DNA of 64,000 bases from assembly GCA_001664505.1 (NCBI GenBank), contig CP011806.1, forward strand, positions 5,921,001-5,985,000. Reading direction: 5' to 3'. The stretch comes from Acidobacteria bacterium Mor1. Its GTDB lineage: Bacteria; Acidobacteriota; Polarisedimenticolia; Polarisedimenticolales; Polarisedimenticolaceae. How positions within the stretch are numbered: position 1 is the stretch's first letter; each line of letters begins with the position of its first letter. Under the pieces are notes generated by a model, which saw only the letters and a list, made by a program, of their open reading frames with translations, had not been told where the DNA came from and ran no database searches. Positions 30,829 to 40,112 of the stretch are shown here, piece by piece. The translations under genes were made by a program, and so were the position numbers.

Positions 30829-31807
30829 GGGAGACGCCCGCGTCGCGATCATCGGCGCCGCCAGTCCGCTCGGAACCCAGATTCGTGAAGAACTCGCCCG
30901 CTGCCGGATTGCCGGCGAACGGGTCAATCTTTACGGCAGTGAGGCCGGCACCGAGATGGTGCTCAGCGAGTACGACGGCGAGGCCCGGATGATCCAGGAG
31001 CCCGACGTGAACGAGATCCTCGGTCACGACGTCGTGTTCCTCTGCGAGACCGGCAAGGTCGTCCAGTCGATCGTCGACGAGCAGGACCCCGAGGCGCTGG
31101 TCATCGATGTCGCCGGCGGCGCCGTCGGAGACCGCCCGGCTCCGCTGCTGCACTCGGCAGAACAAGCCGAGGCCCTGGGGGAAGAGTGCAACCTGTTGCG
31201 GGTGCCCCATCCGCTGTCGGCGGTGCTGGCCGAGGTCCTGGCACCGATCGAGCAGGCGGTAGGGGTGGAGCGGGCCTCGGCGGTGGTGTTGCGCCCCGCC
31301 TCGGACTTCGGCGAGGAAGGGGTCGAAGAGCTCCGGGATCAGACGGTACGGCTGCTCAACTTCGCAGACGCGCCGAAGGAGGTGTTCGGCCGCCAGCTCG
31401 TGTTCAACGTGGTGCCGCAGCAACTGTTCGATCGTGATGGACAGGTCGAGCGCCGCATCGGCGACGAACTGACCCGCATGTTCGGCTGGGAGCGGCCCCG
31501 TTTCGGCCTGCAGCTGGTCACGGTGCCGGTGTTCTACGGCCACTCCATCGCCCTGACCGTGGTACCCCGTGAAGAGACCAACCCGGCGGCGCTGGCGGCG
31601 CTCCTGGGCGAGCGGTCCGGGCTCGACGTCGCCCTGGAGGAGGGGGTGGCCACGCCGGTGGAGGTCACCGGCGATCGGCGCACCTCGGTCGCCCAGATCC
31701 GACCCGACGGTCTCGGCGGGTTTCAGCTGTGGCTCGTCGCCGGCGAGGCGTCCCGGGCGGCGGCCGCCCAGGCGATCGCCGCCGCCGGTCACCTTCGCGC
31801 CCTCTGA
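30812..31807 (+). CDS. Aspartate-semialdehyde dehydrogenase-like protein lacking the catalytic cysteine
   Basis: A 331-residue protein of the Asd family: N-terminal NADP-binding region (VAIIGAASPLGTQIREEL), SDFGEEGVEEL, and the VPVFYGHSIALTV segment with the active-site His. Where catalytic Asd proteins have PNCST, this reads VPHPLSAV, so the nucleophilic Cys is missing. E. coli USG-1 is a comparable Asd-like protein without the cysteine. Catalysis of aspartyl phosphate reduction is therefore not expected. The role is unknown; a regulatory or structural function is only a guess. The true asd is probably elsewhere. Confidence 0.8.
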   Translation: MSPLGRGDARVAIIGAASPLGTQIREELARCRIAGERVNLYGSEAGTEMVLSEYDGEARMIQEPDVNEILGHDVVFLCETGKVVQSIVDEQDPEALVIDVAGGAVGDRPAPLLHSAEQAEALGEECNLLRVPHPLSAVLAEVLAPIEQAVGVERASAVVLRPASDFGEEGVEELRDQTVRLLNFADAPKEVFGRQLVFNVVPQQLFDRDGQVERRIGDELTRMFGWERPRFGLQLVTVPVFYGHSIALTVVPREETNPAALAALLGERSGLDVALEEGVATPVEVTGDRRTSVAQIRPDGLGGFQLWLVAGEASRAAAAQAIAAAGHLRAL

Positions 31808-31894
31808 TCCGATCCGGTCCGGTCCCGCGGTAGACGCCCGGTGGCGCCCGGCCGTACCCTGGTCGTGAGTCCGGATCCACCCGAGGAGTCCCCG

Positions 31895-32635
31895 ATGAGA
31901 CGATTCAAAGCGCTGCCCGCCCTCGCTTCCGCCGCCCTGTTGCTGATCCTCGGCGGCTTCCCGGCCCATGCGGTCAACGATGCGGTCGAGGCGCTGGAGG
32001 CGGACGTCACCATCGAGCGGACCCTGCTGGAGCTCGATACCGAACGGTACCGGGACCTGGCCTCCCGCCGGGGGCGGGCCCTGACCCGCTTGACCGAACT
32101 CTACCGATCGCTTGACGGCGCCGTCAGCGGGGGAGAGGTGGCCTCCTTCCGGCTGATCGAGGAACGAATGCAGCAGATCCGGGTCGCCGAGAGCGAGCGG
32201 GTGGGACTGCTCTCCTCGGAGCACATCCTGGTCGACCGGATCCAGACCCGGCTCCAGCGCATTCTGCTGCTCGAGCAGGAGATCGCCCGGGTGGGTGACC
32301 GGGTCGAAGAGGATCTCGGCGAGCTGGGCGGGGACTGGGACGTCTCGATGATGCCGCTCAACCAGAACGGAGTGTTCTCGTTGTCCCAGCAGGGCACCCT
32401 GCTCTCGGGCACCTACGAACTCGATGGCGGGTGGACCGGCAGCTTGCAGGGTACCCTGGTCAATCGCAAGGTTTACCTGGTGCGGATCGACTCCCGTCTG
32501 GGCCGCTCGATGGAGTTCGAGGGCTACCTGTCCGGGGACGCCAAGACGATCCGCGGCACGTGGTTGAACTACGAGCTGGCCGGACAGGACGGCTCGACCG
32601 GTCAGTGGACCGCGACGCGCACTCCGCGCCCCTGA
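31895..32635 (+). CDS. Exported protein with coiled-coil and C-terminal beta domain, unknown function
   Basis: A 246-residue protein with a signal peptide (FKALPALASAALLLILGGFPAHA), a helical, probably coiled-coil region (about 28-145: DVTIERTLLELDTERYRDL, SFRLIEERMQQIRVAESERV), and a C-terminal beta-rich domain with alternating Gly/aromatic strands (GVFSLSQQGTLLSGTYEL, TLVNRKVYLVRIDS, KTIRGTWLNYEL). ATG at 31895 has GAGGAG seven bases upstream. It precedes the LolC/LolD pair by 12 bases and is likely co-transcribed, which hints at an envelope role. No family recognised. Confidence 0.7.
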   Translation: MRRFKALPALASAALLLILGGFPAHAVNDAVEALEADVTIERTLLELDTERYRDLASRRGRALTRLTELYRSLDGAVSGGEVASFRLIEERMQQIRVAESERVGLLSSEHILVDRIQTRLQRILLLEQEIARVGDRVEEDLGELGGDWDVSMMPLNQNGVFSLSQQGTLLSGTYELDGGWTGSLQGTLVNRKVYLVRIDSRLGRSMEFEGYLSGDAKTIRGTWLNYELAGQDGSTGQWTATRTPRP

Positions 32636-32647
32636 CCCCGAGGATTC

Positions 32648-33853
32648 GTGTCCTTCGAACTGCACAGCGCCGTCCGCTACCTGCGCCACAGCCTGGGCCG
32701 TACCGCTCTGCTGGTCGGCGCGGTGATGGTCGGGACCGCGGCGCTGGTGATCGCCTTCGCGCTTTCCACGGGAATGGAACACGACGTCCGGGAGCGGGTC
32801 TTCGGTAGCTCCGCCCACATCACGGTGCTCAGCAATTACGGGGAGTTCCGGGACGCGGCGGCGCTGGTCCAGCGGGTCGAGGCCTCCCCGGGAGTGGTCT
32901 CCGCCTCTCCGGTGCTCTACACCCCGGCGATGCTGACGACCCAGAGCATGGACGCGCCGACCTACGCCGAGGTCCAGGGGGTCGACCCCGGCGGACATGA
33001 CGCGGTGCATCCCCAGCGGGACGGCGAGTTCTTCTCCCTGTTGTCCGGCGCCACGGAGACCGGACGGGCGGGGATCCTGCTCAACAAGCAACTGGCCGAC
33101 GACATGATCGTGGGCAGAGGGGACCTTGTCCGGGTGCTGGCTCCCAGCGTGACCCTGACGCCGCTGGGGCCGATTCCCAAGAGCCACCTGTTCGAGGTGG
33201 TCGGAACCTACGAGTCCGGCTACTACCTGGACGCCCAGCGGGCCTACATCTCGCTGGAACAGGCGCGGAAGATCCTGCGGGCGGAGGACCGGACCAGTTG
33301 GGTCGACGTGCGGATCGAGGACATCCATCGGCTCGAACCGATGAAGGAGTCCCTGCGAGAACTGCTGGCGCCCGGGTGGACCGTGACCGACCTGGTCGAG
33401 ACCAACCGGGAGTTGTTTAAGGCGATGAAGCTGGAGCGGCTGGCCCTGACCCTGGCGATCAGCCTGATCGTCACCGTGGCGGCGCTGAACATCCTGCTGA
33501 CCCTGCTGTTGATGGTCACCGGCAAGGTCAAGGAAATCGGCATCCTCTCGGCGATGGGCGCCAACTCGTGGAAGATCGCCCGGGTGTTCGTGCTCCAGGG
33601 GTTGATCATCGGACTGGTCGGTACGCTCCTGGGCGTGGCCGCCGGTTGGGGGCTCTCGGCGCTGCTCGATCACTACTCGGTGATCAAGCTCGATCCCGAC
33701 GTGTACTACCTGGAGTACGTGCCGTTCCGCACCCAGGCGGGGCACCTGATCCAGATCTCGTTGCTCGCCGTGGCCATGTCGGTCCTGGCGACCCTCTATC
33801 CGGCCTACAAGGCCTCCCGGCTCGATCCGGTCCAGGCGCTGCGCTATGAGTAA
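32648..33853 (+). CDS. Lipoprotein-releasing ABC transporter permease (LolC/LolE/LolF type)
   Basis: A 401-residue MacB/FtsX-fold permease. The first membrane helix (about 18-42) is followed by a large periplasmic domain (about 43-260) and three C-terminal helices (about 268-295, 315-340, 370-390), then the typical end YPAYKASRLDPVQALRYE. LolC/E work with LolD to extract lipoproteins from the inner membrane for delivery to the outer membrane. Only one permease gene is present, so it may act as a homodimer. GTG 32648 has GAGGAT upstream. It overlaps lolD by eight bases. Confidence 0.88.
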   Translation: MSFELHSAVRYLRHSLGRTALLVGAVMVGTAALVIAFALSTGMEHDVRERVFGSSAHITVLSNYGEFRDAAALVQRVEASPGVVSASPVLYTPAMLTTQSMDAPTYAEVQGVDPGGHDAVHPQRDGEFFSLLSGATETGRAGILLNKQLADDMIVGRGDLVRVLAPSVTLTPLGPIPKSHLFEVVGTYESGYYLDAQRAYISLEQARKILRAEDRTSWVDVRIEDIHRLEPMKESLRELLAPGWTVTDLVETNRELFKAMKLERLALTLAISLIVTVAALNILLTLLLMVTGKVKEIGILSAMGANSWKIARVFVLQGLIIGLVGTLLGVAAGWGLSALLDHYSVIKLDPDVYYLEYVPFRTQAGHLIQISLLAVAMSVLATLYPAYKASRLDPVQALRYE

Positions 33854-34562
33854 CCCGGTGTTGGTCGCCGAGGGCCTGTGCAAGGCCTACGACGGAGTCG
33901 ATCGCATCACCGTGCTCGACGGACTGGACCTGACCGTCGAGGCCGGCGATTCGGTGGCGGTGGCGGGGGTCTCGGGAGTCGGCAAGTCGACGCTGCTGCA
34001 TCTTCTCGGTGGCCTCGACCGGCCCGACGCCGGCCTGGTGATCTTCCAGGGGGAGTCTCTTGGGGGATTCGACGCCGCCCGGCTGGCCGAGTATCGCAAC
34101 CGCCACGTCGGGTTCGTCTTCCAGTTCCACCACCTGCTGCCGGAATTCACCGCTCTGGAGAACGTGATGGTGCCGCTGCGCATCGGCGGGAACGAGGCTG
34201 AGGGGGCGGATCGGGCCCGCTTCCTGCTCGACCGGCTGGGGCTCGGCGCCCGGCTGCAGCACCGTCCCTCCCAGCTCTCCGGAGGCGAGCAGCAGCGGGT
34301 CGCGGTGGCCAGGGCCCTGGCGGTGGAACCCACCCTGGTGCTGGCCGACGAACCCACGGGGAATCTCGACCCGGGCACCGGTCTGGCGGTGTTCGAGACC
34401 CTGCGGGAGCTCCAGGAGGAGCAGCCCTTTGCGCTGGTTCTGGCGACCCACAGCGAGTCCCTGGCCCGCACCTGCGGCCGGGTCATGCGGATGCGGGCGG
34501 GAAAGCTGGAAACGATGGGTGAAAACGCTGCGCGGGACTACTTTGACGGTGTTGCCGGGTAG
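33846..34562 (+). CDS. lolD: Lipoprotein-releasing system ATP-binding protein LolD
   Basis: A 238-residue ABC ATPase with Walker A GVSGVGKST, Q-loop FVFQFHHLLPEFTALENV, the signature LSGGEQQRVAVARAL, Walker B LVLADEPTGNLD and a His switch THSESLA. The HLLPEFTALENVMVPL segment is characteristic of the LolD/MacB group. It overlaps the permease gene, so the two form the lipoprotein-release complex. clpC follows after an 80-base gap. Confidence 0.92.
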   Translation: MSNPVLVAEGLCKAYDGVDRITVLDGLDLTVEAGDSVAVAGVSGVGKSTLLHLLGGLDRPDAGLVIFQGESLGGFDAARLAEYRNRHVGFVFQFHHLLPEFTALENVMVPLRIGGNEAEGADRARFLLDRLGLGARLQHRPSQLSGGEQQRVAVARALAVEPTLVLADEPTGNLDPGTGLAVFETLRELQEEQPFALVLATHSESLARTCGRVMRMRAGKLETMGENAARDYFDGVAG

Positions 34563-34642
34563 CATCCGCTCGGGCAGAATATTAGCTTCGTAAGGTAGCC
34601 GTTCCGGACGGTCGGAGCCGGCTCGACCCGCAAGGCGCGAAC

Positions 34643-37069
34643 ATGTTCGAGAAGTTCACCGAGAAGGCGAAACGCATCCTCTTCCTGGCCCGCTACGAGG
34701 CCAGCCAGCAGGGCTCCAAGGTCATCGGGACCGAGCACCTCCTGCTGGGGCTGTTGAAGGAAGGGGAAGAGACCACCCGGGAGCTGTTCGACCGGGCCAA
34801 CGTCTCGATGGATTTCCTCCAGGCCGAGCTGGAAAAGCGCGGCCCCGCCCGGGAGAAACTCTCGACCTCGGTCGAGATCCCGTTCAGCGACGAAACCAAG
34901 AAGGTGCTGCAGTACGCCGAGGAAGAAGCGGAGCGGCTGATGCATCCGCACATCGGCACCGAGCACGTGCTGCTGGGGCTCCTGCGCCTCGAAGAATCGG
35001 TGGCCGGCCGGCTGCTGGCCGAGCGTGGCATGCGGCTGTTCGCGGTCCGCGAGGACGCGGTCAACATCTACAAGCGCCGCGCCCTGCCGCGAAAGAAGAA
35101 AGAGACCCCGTTCCTCAACGAGTTCTCCCGGGATCTCTCGGAGCTCGCCGAACGGAAGGTCTTCGATCCGCTGATCGGGCGTGAGTCCGAACTCGAGCGG
35201 GTGATCCAGGTTCTTTCCCGCCGCCGCAAGAACAACCCGGTGCTCCTGGGTGAGCCCGGAGTCGGCAAGACCGCCATCGTCGAGGGGCTGGCCACGCGTA
35301 TCGTCGAAGGGGTCGTTCCGCCGTCGCTGCTGCAGAAGCGGATCCTGGCCCTCGACCTGTCGCTGGTCGTTGCCGGCACCAAGTACCGCGGCCAGTTCGA
35401 GGAGCGGCTCAAGGGCATCATCACCGAGCTGACCGGCTCCGATGACGTCATCATCTTCATCGACGAGATTCACTCGCTGATCGGCGCCGGTTCGGCCGAG
35501 GGGTCGCTGGACGCGGCCAACATCCTCAAGCCGACCCTCTCCCGCGGCGAGGTCCAGTGCGTCGGTTCGACGACGCCTCGCGACTATCACAAGTACATCG
35601 AGAAGGACCGGGCGCTGGTGCGCCGCTTCCAGCCGATCTCGATCAAGCCGCCGACCAACGAGGAGACCTACGAGATCCTCGAGGGGGTCAAGGAACGCTA
35701 CGAGCGTTTCCACGGCGTGCGCTTCTCCACCCAGGCGATCCGGGCCGCGGTCTACCAGTCCAATCGCTACATCACCGACCGCTTCCTGCCGGACAAGGCC
35801 ATCGACGTCCTCGACGAGGCGGGCGCCCGGGTCAAGCTGGGCAAGAGCACCTGCTACGCCGAGATCAAGCGGATCGAGCGGGATCTGAAGCGGGTGGTCG
35901 AGGGGATGAAGGGGGCGCTGGCCCGCAAGGACTTCGACGAGGCGGTCTCCTTTCACGATCAGGAAGTCACCCTGCGCCGCCAACACGAAGAGTACAAGCA
36001 GCGCTACGAGACCGAGTGCAACAAGATCCTCGACGTGGGCCAGCAAGACGTCGAAGAGGTGATCTCCCGCTGGACCGGTATTCCGATCCAGTCGGTCGCC
36101 CAGGAAGAGGCGGACAAGCTGCTGAAGATGGAGGACTACCTCCACGAGCGCATCGTCGGGCAGGACGCCGCGATCTCTGCCCTGTCCCGGGCGATCCGGC
36201 GCTCCCGCGCCGGGCTCAAGAACCCCAACCGCCCGATCGGGTCGTTCATCTTCCTCGGCCCCACCGGCGTGGGCAAGACCGAGGTGGCCCGCACCCTGGC
36301 CGAGTTCCTGTTCGGCAGCGAGAAGGCGCTGGTGCGCTTCGACATGTCCGAGTACATGGAGAAGCACTCGATCGCCAAGATGATCGGTTCGCCTCCGGGG
36401 TACGTAGGCCACGAAGAGGGTGGCCAGCTGACCGAGCGGATCAAGCGCCAGCCCTACAGCGTCATCCTGCTCGACGAGGTCGAGAAGGGGCACCCGGACA
36501 TCCTCAACATCCTGCTCCAGGTGCTGGAAGACGGCCTGATCACCGACGCCTACGGCCAGGCGGTGGACTGCAAGAACACCCTGGTGATCATGACCTCGAA
36601 CATCGGGTCGACCCACATCGCCCGCACCGGCGGCAAGCTCGGGTTCAAGACCAACGACGAGACCCAGGCGTTCAAGGATCGGCGGGATCTCGTGCTCAAC
36701 GAGGTCAAGCGGACCCTGAGCCCCGAGTTCATCAACCGGATCGACGAGATCGTGGTGTTCGACGCGCTCAGCGAACAACAGCTGCGGGATATTGCCCGCA
36801 TCATGATCCGGCGGCTGAACGAGGGTCTCGAGGAGCGCAAGATCCAGCTCACGGTCACCGACGAGGCCTGTGACTGGCTGGTCCAGACCACCTGTCAGGA
36901 CCGCTCCTACGGAGCCCGCCCGCTGCGTCGGGCGATCCAGCGACACATCGAGGATGCGCTCTCCGAGTCCCTGATTCAGGGCGAATTCGAGGAAGGGCCG
37001 ATCGAGGTCTACCTCGAGGACGACCGGATCGCCTTCCGCAGCGCCATCCGCGAAGCCTCCTCGACCTAG
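34643..37069 (+). CDS. clpC: ATP-dependent Clp protease ATP-binding subunit ClpC
   Basis: An 808-residue two-ring AAA+ unfoldase of the ClpC type. The N-terminal double Clp_N repeat ([30 protein letters not shown], then [10 protein letters not shown]) is followed by AAA-1 (Walker A GEPGVGKT about residue 204; [14 protein letters not shown]), a UVR-containing middle region ([20 protein letters not shown]) that marks ClpC rather than ClpB, and AAA-2 (GPTGVGKT about residue 541; [13 protein letters not shown]), plus the VSRWTGIP linker. It delivers substrates to ClpP. AAGG seven bases before ATG 34643 serves as ribosome-binding site. Its place between lolD and bamA is unusual. Confidence 0.95.
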   Translation: MFEKFTEKAKRILFLARYEASQQGSKVIGTEHLLLGLLKEGEETTRELFDRANVSMDFLQAELEKRGPAREKLSTSVEIPFSDETKKVLQYAEEEAERLMHPHIGTEHVLLGLLRLEESVAGRLLAERGMRLFAVREDAVNIYKRRALPRKKKETPFLNEFSRDLSELAERKVFDPLIGRESELERVIQVLSRRRKNNPVLLGEPGVGKTAIVEGLATRIVEGVVPPSLLQKRILALDLSLVVAGTKYRGQFEERLKGIITELTGSDDVIIFIDEIHSLIGAGSAEGSLDAANILKPTLSRGEVQCVGSTTPRDYHKYIEKDRALVRRFQPISIKPPTNEETYEILEGVKERYERFHGVRFSTQAIRAAVYQSNRYITDRFLPDKAIDVLDEAGARVKLGKSTCYAEIKRIERDLKRVVEGMKGALARKDFDEAVSFHDQEVTLRRQHEEYKQRYETECNKILDVGQQDVEEVISRWTGIPIQSVAQEEADKLLKMEDYLHERIVGQDAAISALSRAIRRSRAGLKNPNRPIGSFIFLGPTGVGKTEVARTLAEFLFGSEKALVRFDMSEYMEKHSIAKMIGSPPGYVGHEEGGQLTERIKRQPYSVILLDEVEKGHPDILNILLQVLEDGLITDAYGQAVDCKNTLVIMTSNIGSTHIARTGGKLGFKTNDETQAFKDRRDLVLNEVKRTLSPEFINRIDEIVVFDALSEQQLRDIARIMIRRLNEGLEERKIQLTVTDEACDWLVQTTCQDRSYGARPLRRAIQRHIEDALSESLIQGEFEEGPIEVYLEDDRIAFRSAIREASST

Positions 37070-37100
37070 GGTTTCCCAGCCCGGCCGCAGTCATCTTTGC

Positions 37101-37118
37101 CCCGCCGGGACCGGCGGG
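37101..37118 (+). terminator. Stable hairpin downstream of clpC, doubtful terminator
   Basis: CCCGCCG-GGAC-CGGCGGG forms a 7-bp perfect stem 31 bases after the clpC stop. No T-run follows, so it is not a classical intrinsic terminator; it may stabilise the 3' end or be incidental. Confidence 0.25.
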
Positions 37119-37152
37119 CCGATCCCGTTGTGACTCCGGGCGGGATCTCGGG

Positions 37153-37228
37153 TAGAATCCGGTTTCCGAGGGGACTGAGGGCCTTCCTGGTCCGCTCCAG
37201 AGCGAGCGGATGCCTTCCGCGTTACAAT
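37153..37228 (+). promoter_or_regulatory. Two -10-like elements (TAGAAT, TACAAT) in the 251-base spacer before bamA
   Basis: TAGAAT at 37153-37158 has TTGTGA at 37128-37133 (19-base spacer), a fair -35. TACAAT at 37223-37228 lacks a clear -35. Either would give bamA and the downstream lipid A genes their own transcript, separate from clpC. The spacer also holds the hairpin after clpC and a nine-codon open frame overlapping the bamA start, and otherwise nothing I recognise. Confidence 0.4.
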
Positions 37229-37320
37229 ACGGTGCCGTAGTCGGGGCGCCTCGGCGCTCGAGTGGCTCGATACGGCTGGACCGATCGGGAGGGCATGACG
37301 CCCGGCCCGCCTTCTGGTGC

Positions 37321-40083
37321 ATGACTAGCAAGTTTTCAACCAAAGCGTATCGCTGGCCCGCCGCCCTCCTGGTGGCCTGGGCACTGCTCTTCCCGCTTTC
37401 CGGCAGTTCCGTTCAGGCGGCGCCCGGGACCATCGAATCGATCACGGTCCAGGGTCTCTTCCGCATGACGCCGGCCGCGTTCCGCCACGCCCTCGAGATC
37501 GAGGAGGGGGATGCGTTCGACCGCCAGCGGATCCTGACCCGCTACCGCTACCTGTGGGACCTCGGCCTCTTCAACGACATCACGATCAGCGCGGAGGACG
37601 CCCCGGAGGGGGGCAAGGCGCTGATCATCGTCGTCGAGGAACGCCCGGTGTTGACCTCGGTGACCTACGAGGACAACAAGGTCGCGACCCGGACCCAGAT
37701 CGAGGACGCTCTCGCCGAACGCAAGATGAGCATCGAGCTGGGCAAGCCCCTCGACCGGAAGCAACTCGGCGACGTCGCGGCGGCGATTCGCGACCTGCTC
37801 GGCTCCAAGGGCCACCTGGACTCCACCGTCGACTACAACGTCGAGCGGGCCACCGAGACCAGCCGCTCGGTCTACTTCTCGATCAAGCCCGGCCGCAAGA
37901 CCCGCATCCGGGAGATCGAGTTCACCGGCAACGAGGTGTTCCGGGACCGTCAGCTCAAGGATCAGCTCGAGTTGACCCAGGAGTACCAGTGGTACTGGCC
38001 CTGGTCCCAGAAGAACCTCTACCACCCGCTGAAGTGGGACCAGGATGTCGGCAAGATCCGTGAGCTCTACCAGAACTGGGGTTACCTGGACGTCGAGCTG
38101 CGGGCGCCCGTGGTCGAGGTCCTGAAGGAATCCGACGACAAGAAGAAAAAGAAGAAGCGCGGCGACGACGAGACGGGGTCCGAGGACATCGCCACGGCGG
38201 ACGCCAACGGCGTGGCGGCCAACGGTTACCCCGCTGCCGACGGCGCCGAGGCCGATTCCGCCGCGGGCGATTCCGACGATCGTGCCTCCAAGCCCAAGAA
38301 GGACCCGGCCCGCAAGCAGCGCAAGAAGCTGGCGAAGATCCAGGAACGGCTGGACGGCGAAGATCTCGACCTGGACGAGCGCCAGGAACTGCTCGAGAAG
38401 AAGGCCAAGGTCGAGAAGAAGATCCGCAAGAAAGAGGCGGATGCCGAGGACCCGGGACGCCGTTGGGTGCGCCTGGTGGTTCCCGTGGTCGAGGGAGAGC
38501 AGTACAAGGTCGGCGACATCACCTTCTCCGGCCACGCGGTGCTGACCGAAGATCAGGTCCGCTCCCAGATCCCGCTGGCCACCGGCGGCATCTTCAACAA
38601 CGGCGCCCTGGATTTCGGTGTCGACGTCCTCAGCCGCAGCTACGCCAACAAGGGCCACCTCTACGCCAACGTGGTCCGGCGCATTCAGCGCCGGGAAGAC
38701 GAGGCGGTGGCCGACGTGCACATCGAGATCGACGAGGACGAGCCCTACTTCGTCGATCACATCGAGTTCGTCGGGAACACCAGCACCAAGGACCGGGTGC
38801 TGCGCCGCGAGGTGCAGCTGATCGAGGGGCAGCTGTTCAACCGCAGCGCGATCGATCTGTCCCGGATCAAGCTCAACCAGCTGGGCTACGTGCAGTCCCA
38901 GGAAGATCCGGTCGTCGAGCCGATCGAGGGCGAACAGCGGGTCAAGGTCAAGTTCGCCGTGCAGGAGCAGGGCCGCAACGAGATCCAGATCGGCGGCGGC
39001 TACAGCGGTATCGACGGAGCCTTTTTCTCCGGCGTCTATTCCACCCGCAACTTCCTCGGCCGGGGGCAGGTGCTCTCGACGGCGCTGCAGATCGGCGGCC
39101 GTTCCAACCGCTATCAGCTGTCCTTCACCGAGCCCTGGTTCCTCAACCGGCCGTACAACCTCGGCTTCAGTATCTTCCGCCGCGACGTAGACTTCGGCGA
39201 CACCCTGCGCAGCACCAGCGAGGGCGGCGGCATCGTCTTCGGCAAGCTCCTGGGCCGCTTCGGCCAGGTCCAGGTCGGCTACAACTTCGAGCGGGTCGAA
39301 TCGTCGAGTTCGGCGTTCACCGTGGCCGGAACCCAGCTGTCCCAGTCGGCCAGCAACCAGATCTCGAGTCTGACCCCGGTCTATCGCTACAACACCGTCA
39401 ACAACCCCTACCGGCCCTCGTCGGGTACCCAGTTCAACGCCAGCCTGCAGATCGCCGGCGGACCGCTGGGCGGGGACACGTCGTTCGTCAAGCCGATCCT
39501 GAGCTACACCACCTACAAGCGGACCGGCCGCCGTGGGTTCTTCGGGTTCAACAGCCGCGCAGGCTTCGTGACCGAATGGGACCGGGGCAGCAGCCTCAAC
39601 TCCCAGAACGTGTTCGGTATCCCGCGATTCCAGCGCTTCTGGATCGGTGGCGACACCCAGGGCCCCCGGGTGTTCGAGATCCGCACGATCACGCCGCTCC
39701 GCTACGTGCTGCTCGACGACAACGGGGCCATCGACCGGGTCATCGGCGATCCGCGCAACATCCCGGTCGAACAGCTGGCCAACCTCGACGGCGTTCCGGT
39801 GCTGCTCGAGGTCGGCGGCGACCGTTTTTGGATGACCCAGCTCGAATGGGTCTACCCGTTCAACGAACAGGTCGATGTCGCACTGTTCGCCGATGCAGGC
39901 GACGTGCTGTTCGAAGATACGTCCTTCGGTTTCGATACCTTCCGCGCCTCGGCGGGTATCGAACTCCGATTCCACCTGCCGGTGTTCCCCGTGCCGCTCA
40001 GACTCATCTACGGAGTTCCCATCCGCAAGCTCGAGGATGACGACACCGGCGCCTTCCAGTTTTCGATCGGTCGAAGCTTCTGA
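37321..40083 (+). CDS. bamA: Outer membrane protein assembly factor BamA
   Basis: A 920-residue Omp85 protein. A signal peptide (residues about 1-34) is followed by five POTRA domains and a 16-strand barrel from about residue 560 (QIGGGYSGIDGAFFSGVY) to the C-terminal Phe of SIGRSF. POTRA3 (IREIEFTGNEVFRDRQL) is interrupted between its last two strands by about 110 residues (about 270-380) of Lys/Asp/Glu-rich low-complexity sequence, including a run of six lysines and a coiled-coil-like stretch. Typical BamA is about 800 residues, and the insertion accounts for the excess. The ATG at 37321 begins the signal peptide; no good ribosome-binding site precedes it. It inserts beta-barrels into the outer membrane with the BamD-like lipoprotein. 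Confidence 0.95.
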   Translation: MTSKFSTKAYRWPAALLVAWALLFPLSGSSVQAAPGTIESITVQGLFRMTPAAFRHALEIEEGDAFDRQRILTRYRYLWDLGLFNDITISAEDAPEGGKALIIVVEERPVLTSVTYEDNKVATRTQIEDALAERKMSIELGKPLDRKQLGDVAAAIRDLLGSKGHLDSTVDYNVERATETSRSVYFSIKPGRKTRIREIEFTGNEVFRDRQLKDQLELTQEYQWYWPWSQKNLYHPLKWDQDVGKIRELYQNWGYLDVELRAPVVEVLKESDDKKKKKKRGDDETGSEDIATADANGVAANGYPAADGAEADSAAGDSDDRASKPKKDPARKQRKKLAKIQERLDGEDLDLDERQELLEKKAKVEKKIRKKEADAEDPGRRWVRLVVPVVEGEQYKVGDITFSGHAVLTEDQVRSQIPLATGGIFNNGALDFGVDVLSRSYANKGHLYANVVRRIQRREDEAVADVHIEIDEDEPYFVDHIEFVGNTSTKDRVLRREVQLIEGQLFNRSAIDLSRIKLNQLGYVQSQEDPVVEPIEGEQRVKVKFAVQEQGRNEIQIGGGYSGIDGAFFSGVYSTRNFLGRGQVLSTALQIGGRSNRYQLSFTEPWFLNRPYNLGFSIFRRDVDFGDTLRSTSEGGGIVFGKLLGRFGQVQVGYNFERVESSSSAFTVAGTQLSQSASNQISSLTPVYRYNTVNNPYRPSSGTQFNASLQIAGGPLGGDTSFVKPILSYTTYKRTGRRGFFGFNSRAGFVTEWDRGSSLNSQNVFGIPRFQRFWIGGDTQGPRVFEIRTITPLRYVLLDDNGAIDRVIGDPRNIPVEQLANLDGVPVLLEVGGDRFWMTQLEWVYPFNEQVDVALFADAGDVLFEDTSFGFDTFRASAGIELRFHLPVFPVPLRLIYGVPIRKLEDDDTGAFQFSIGRSF

Positions 40084-40112
40084 CCCCGAATCCGTCCGAG
40101 GAGAGAGTTCGC

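Noticed and set aside
30692-33883. 1063-codon open frame on the minus strand opposite the asd-like to lolC region
   Set aside because: Same GC-driven artefact; the plus-strand genes carry clear family motifs.
37336-39975. 879-codon open frame on the minus strand opposite bamA
   Set aside because: Leu/Val/Asp-rich low-information product mirroring the bamA codons; no start signal.
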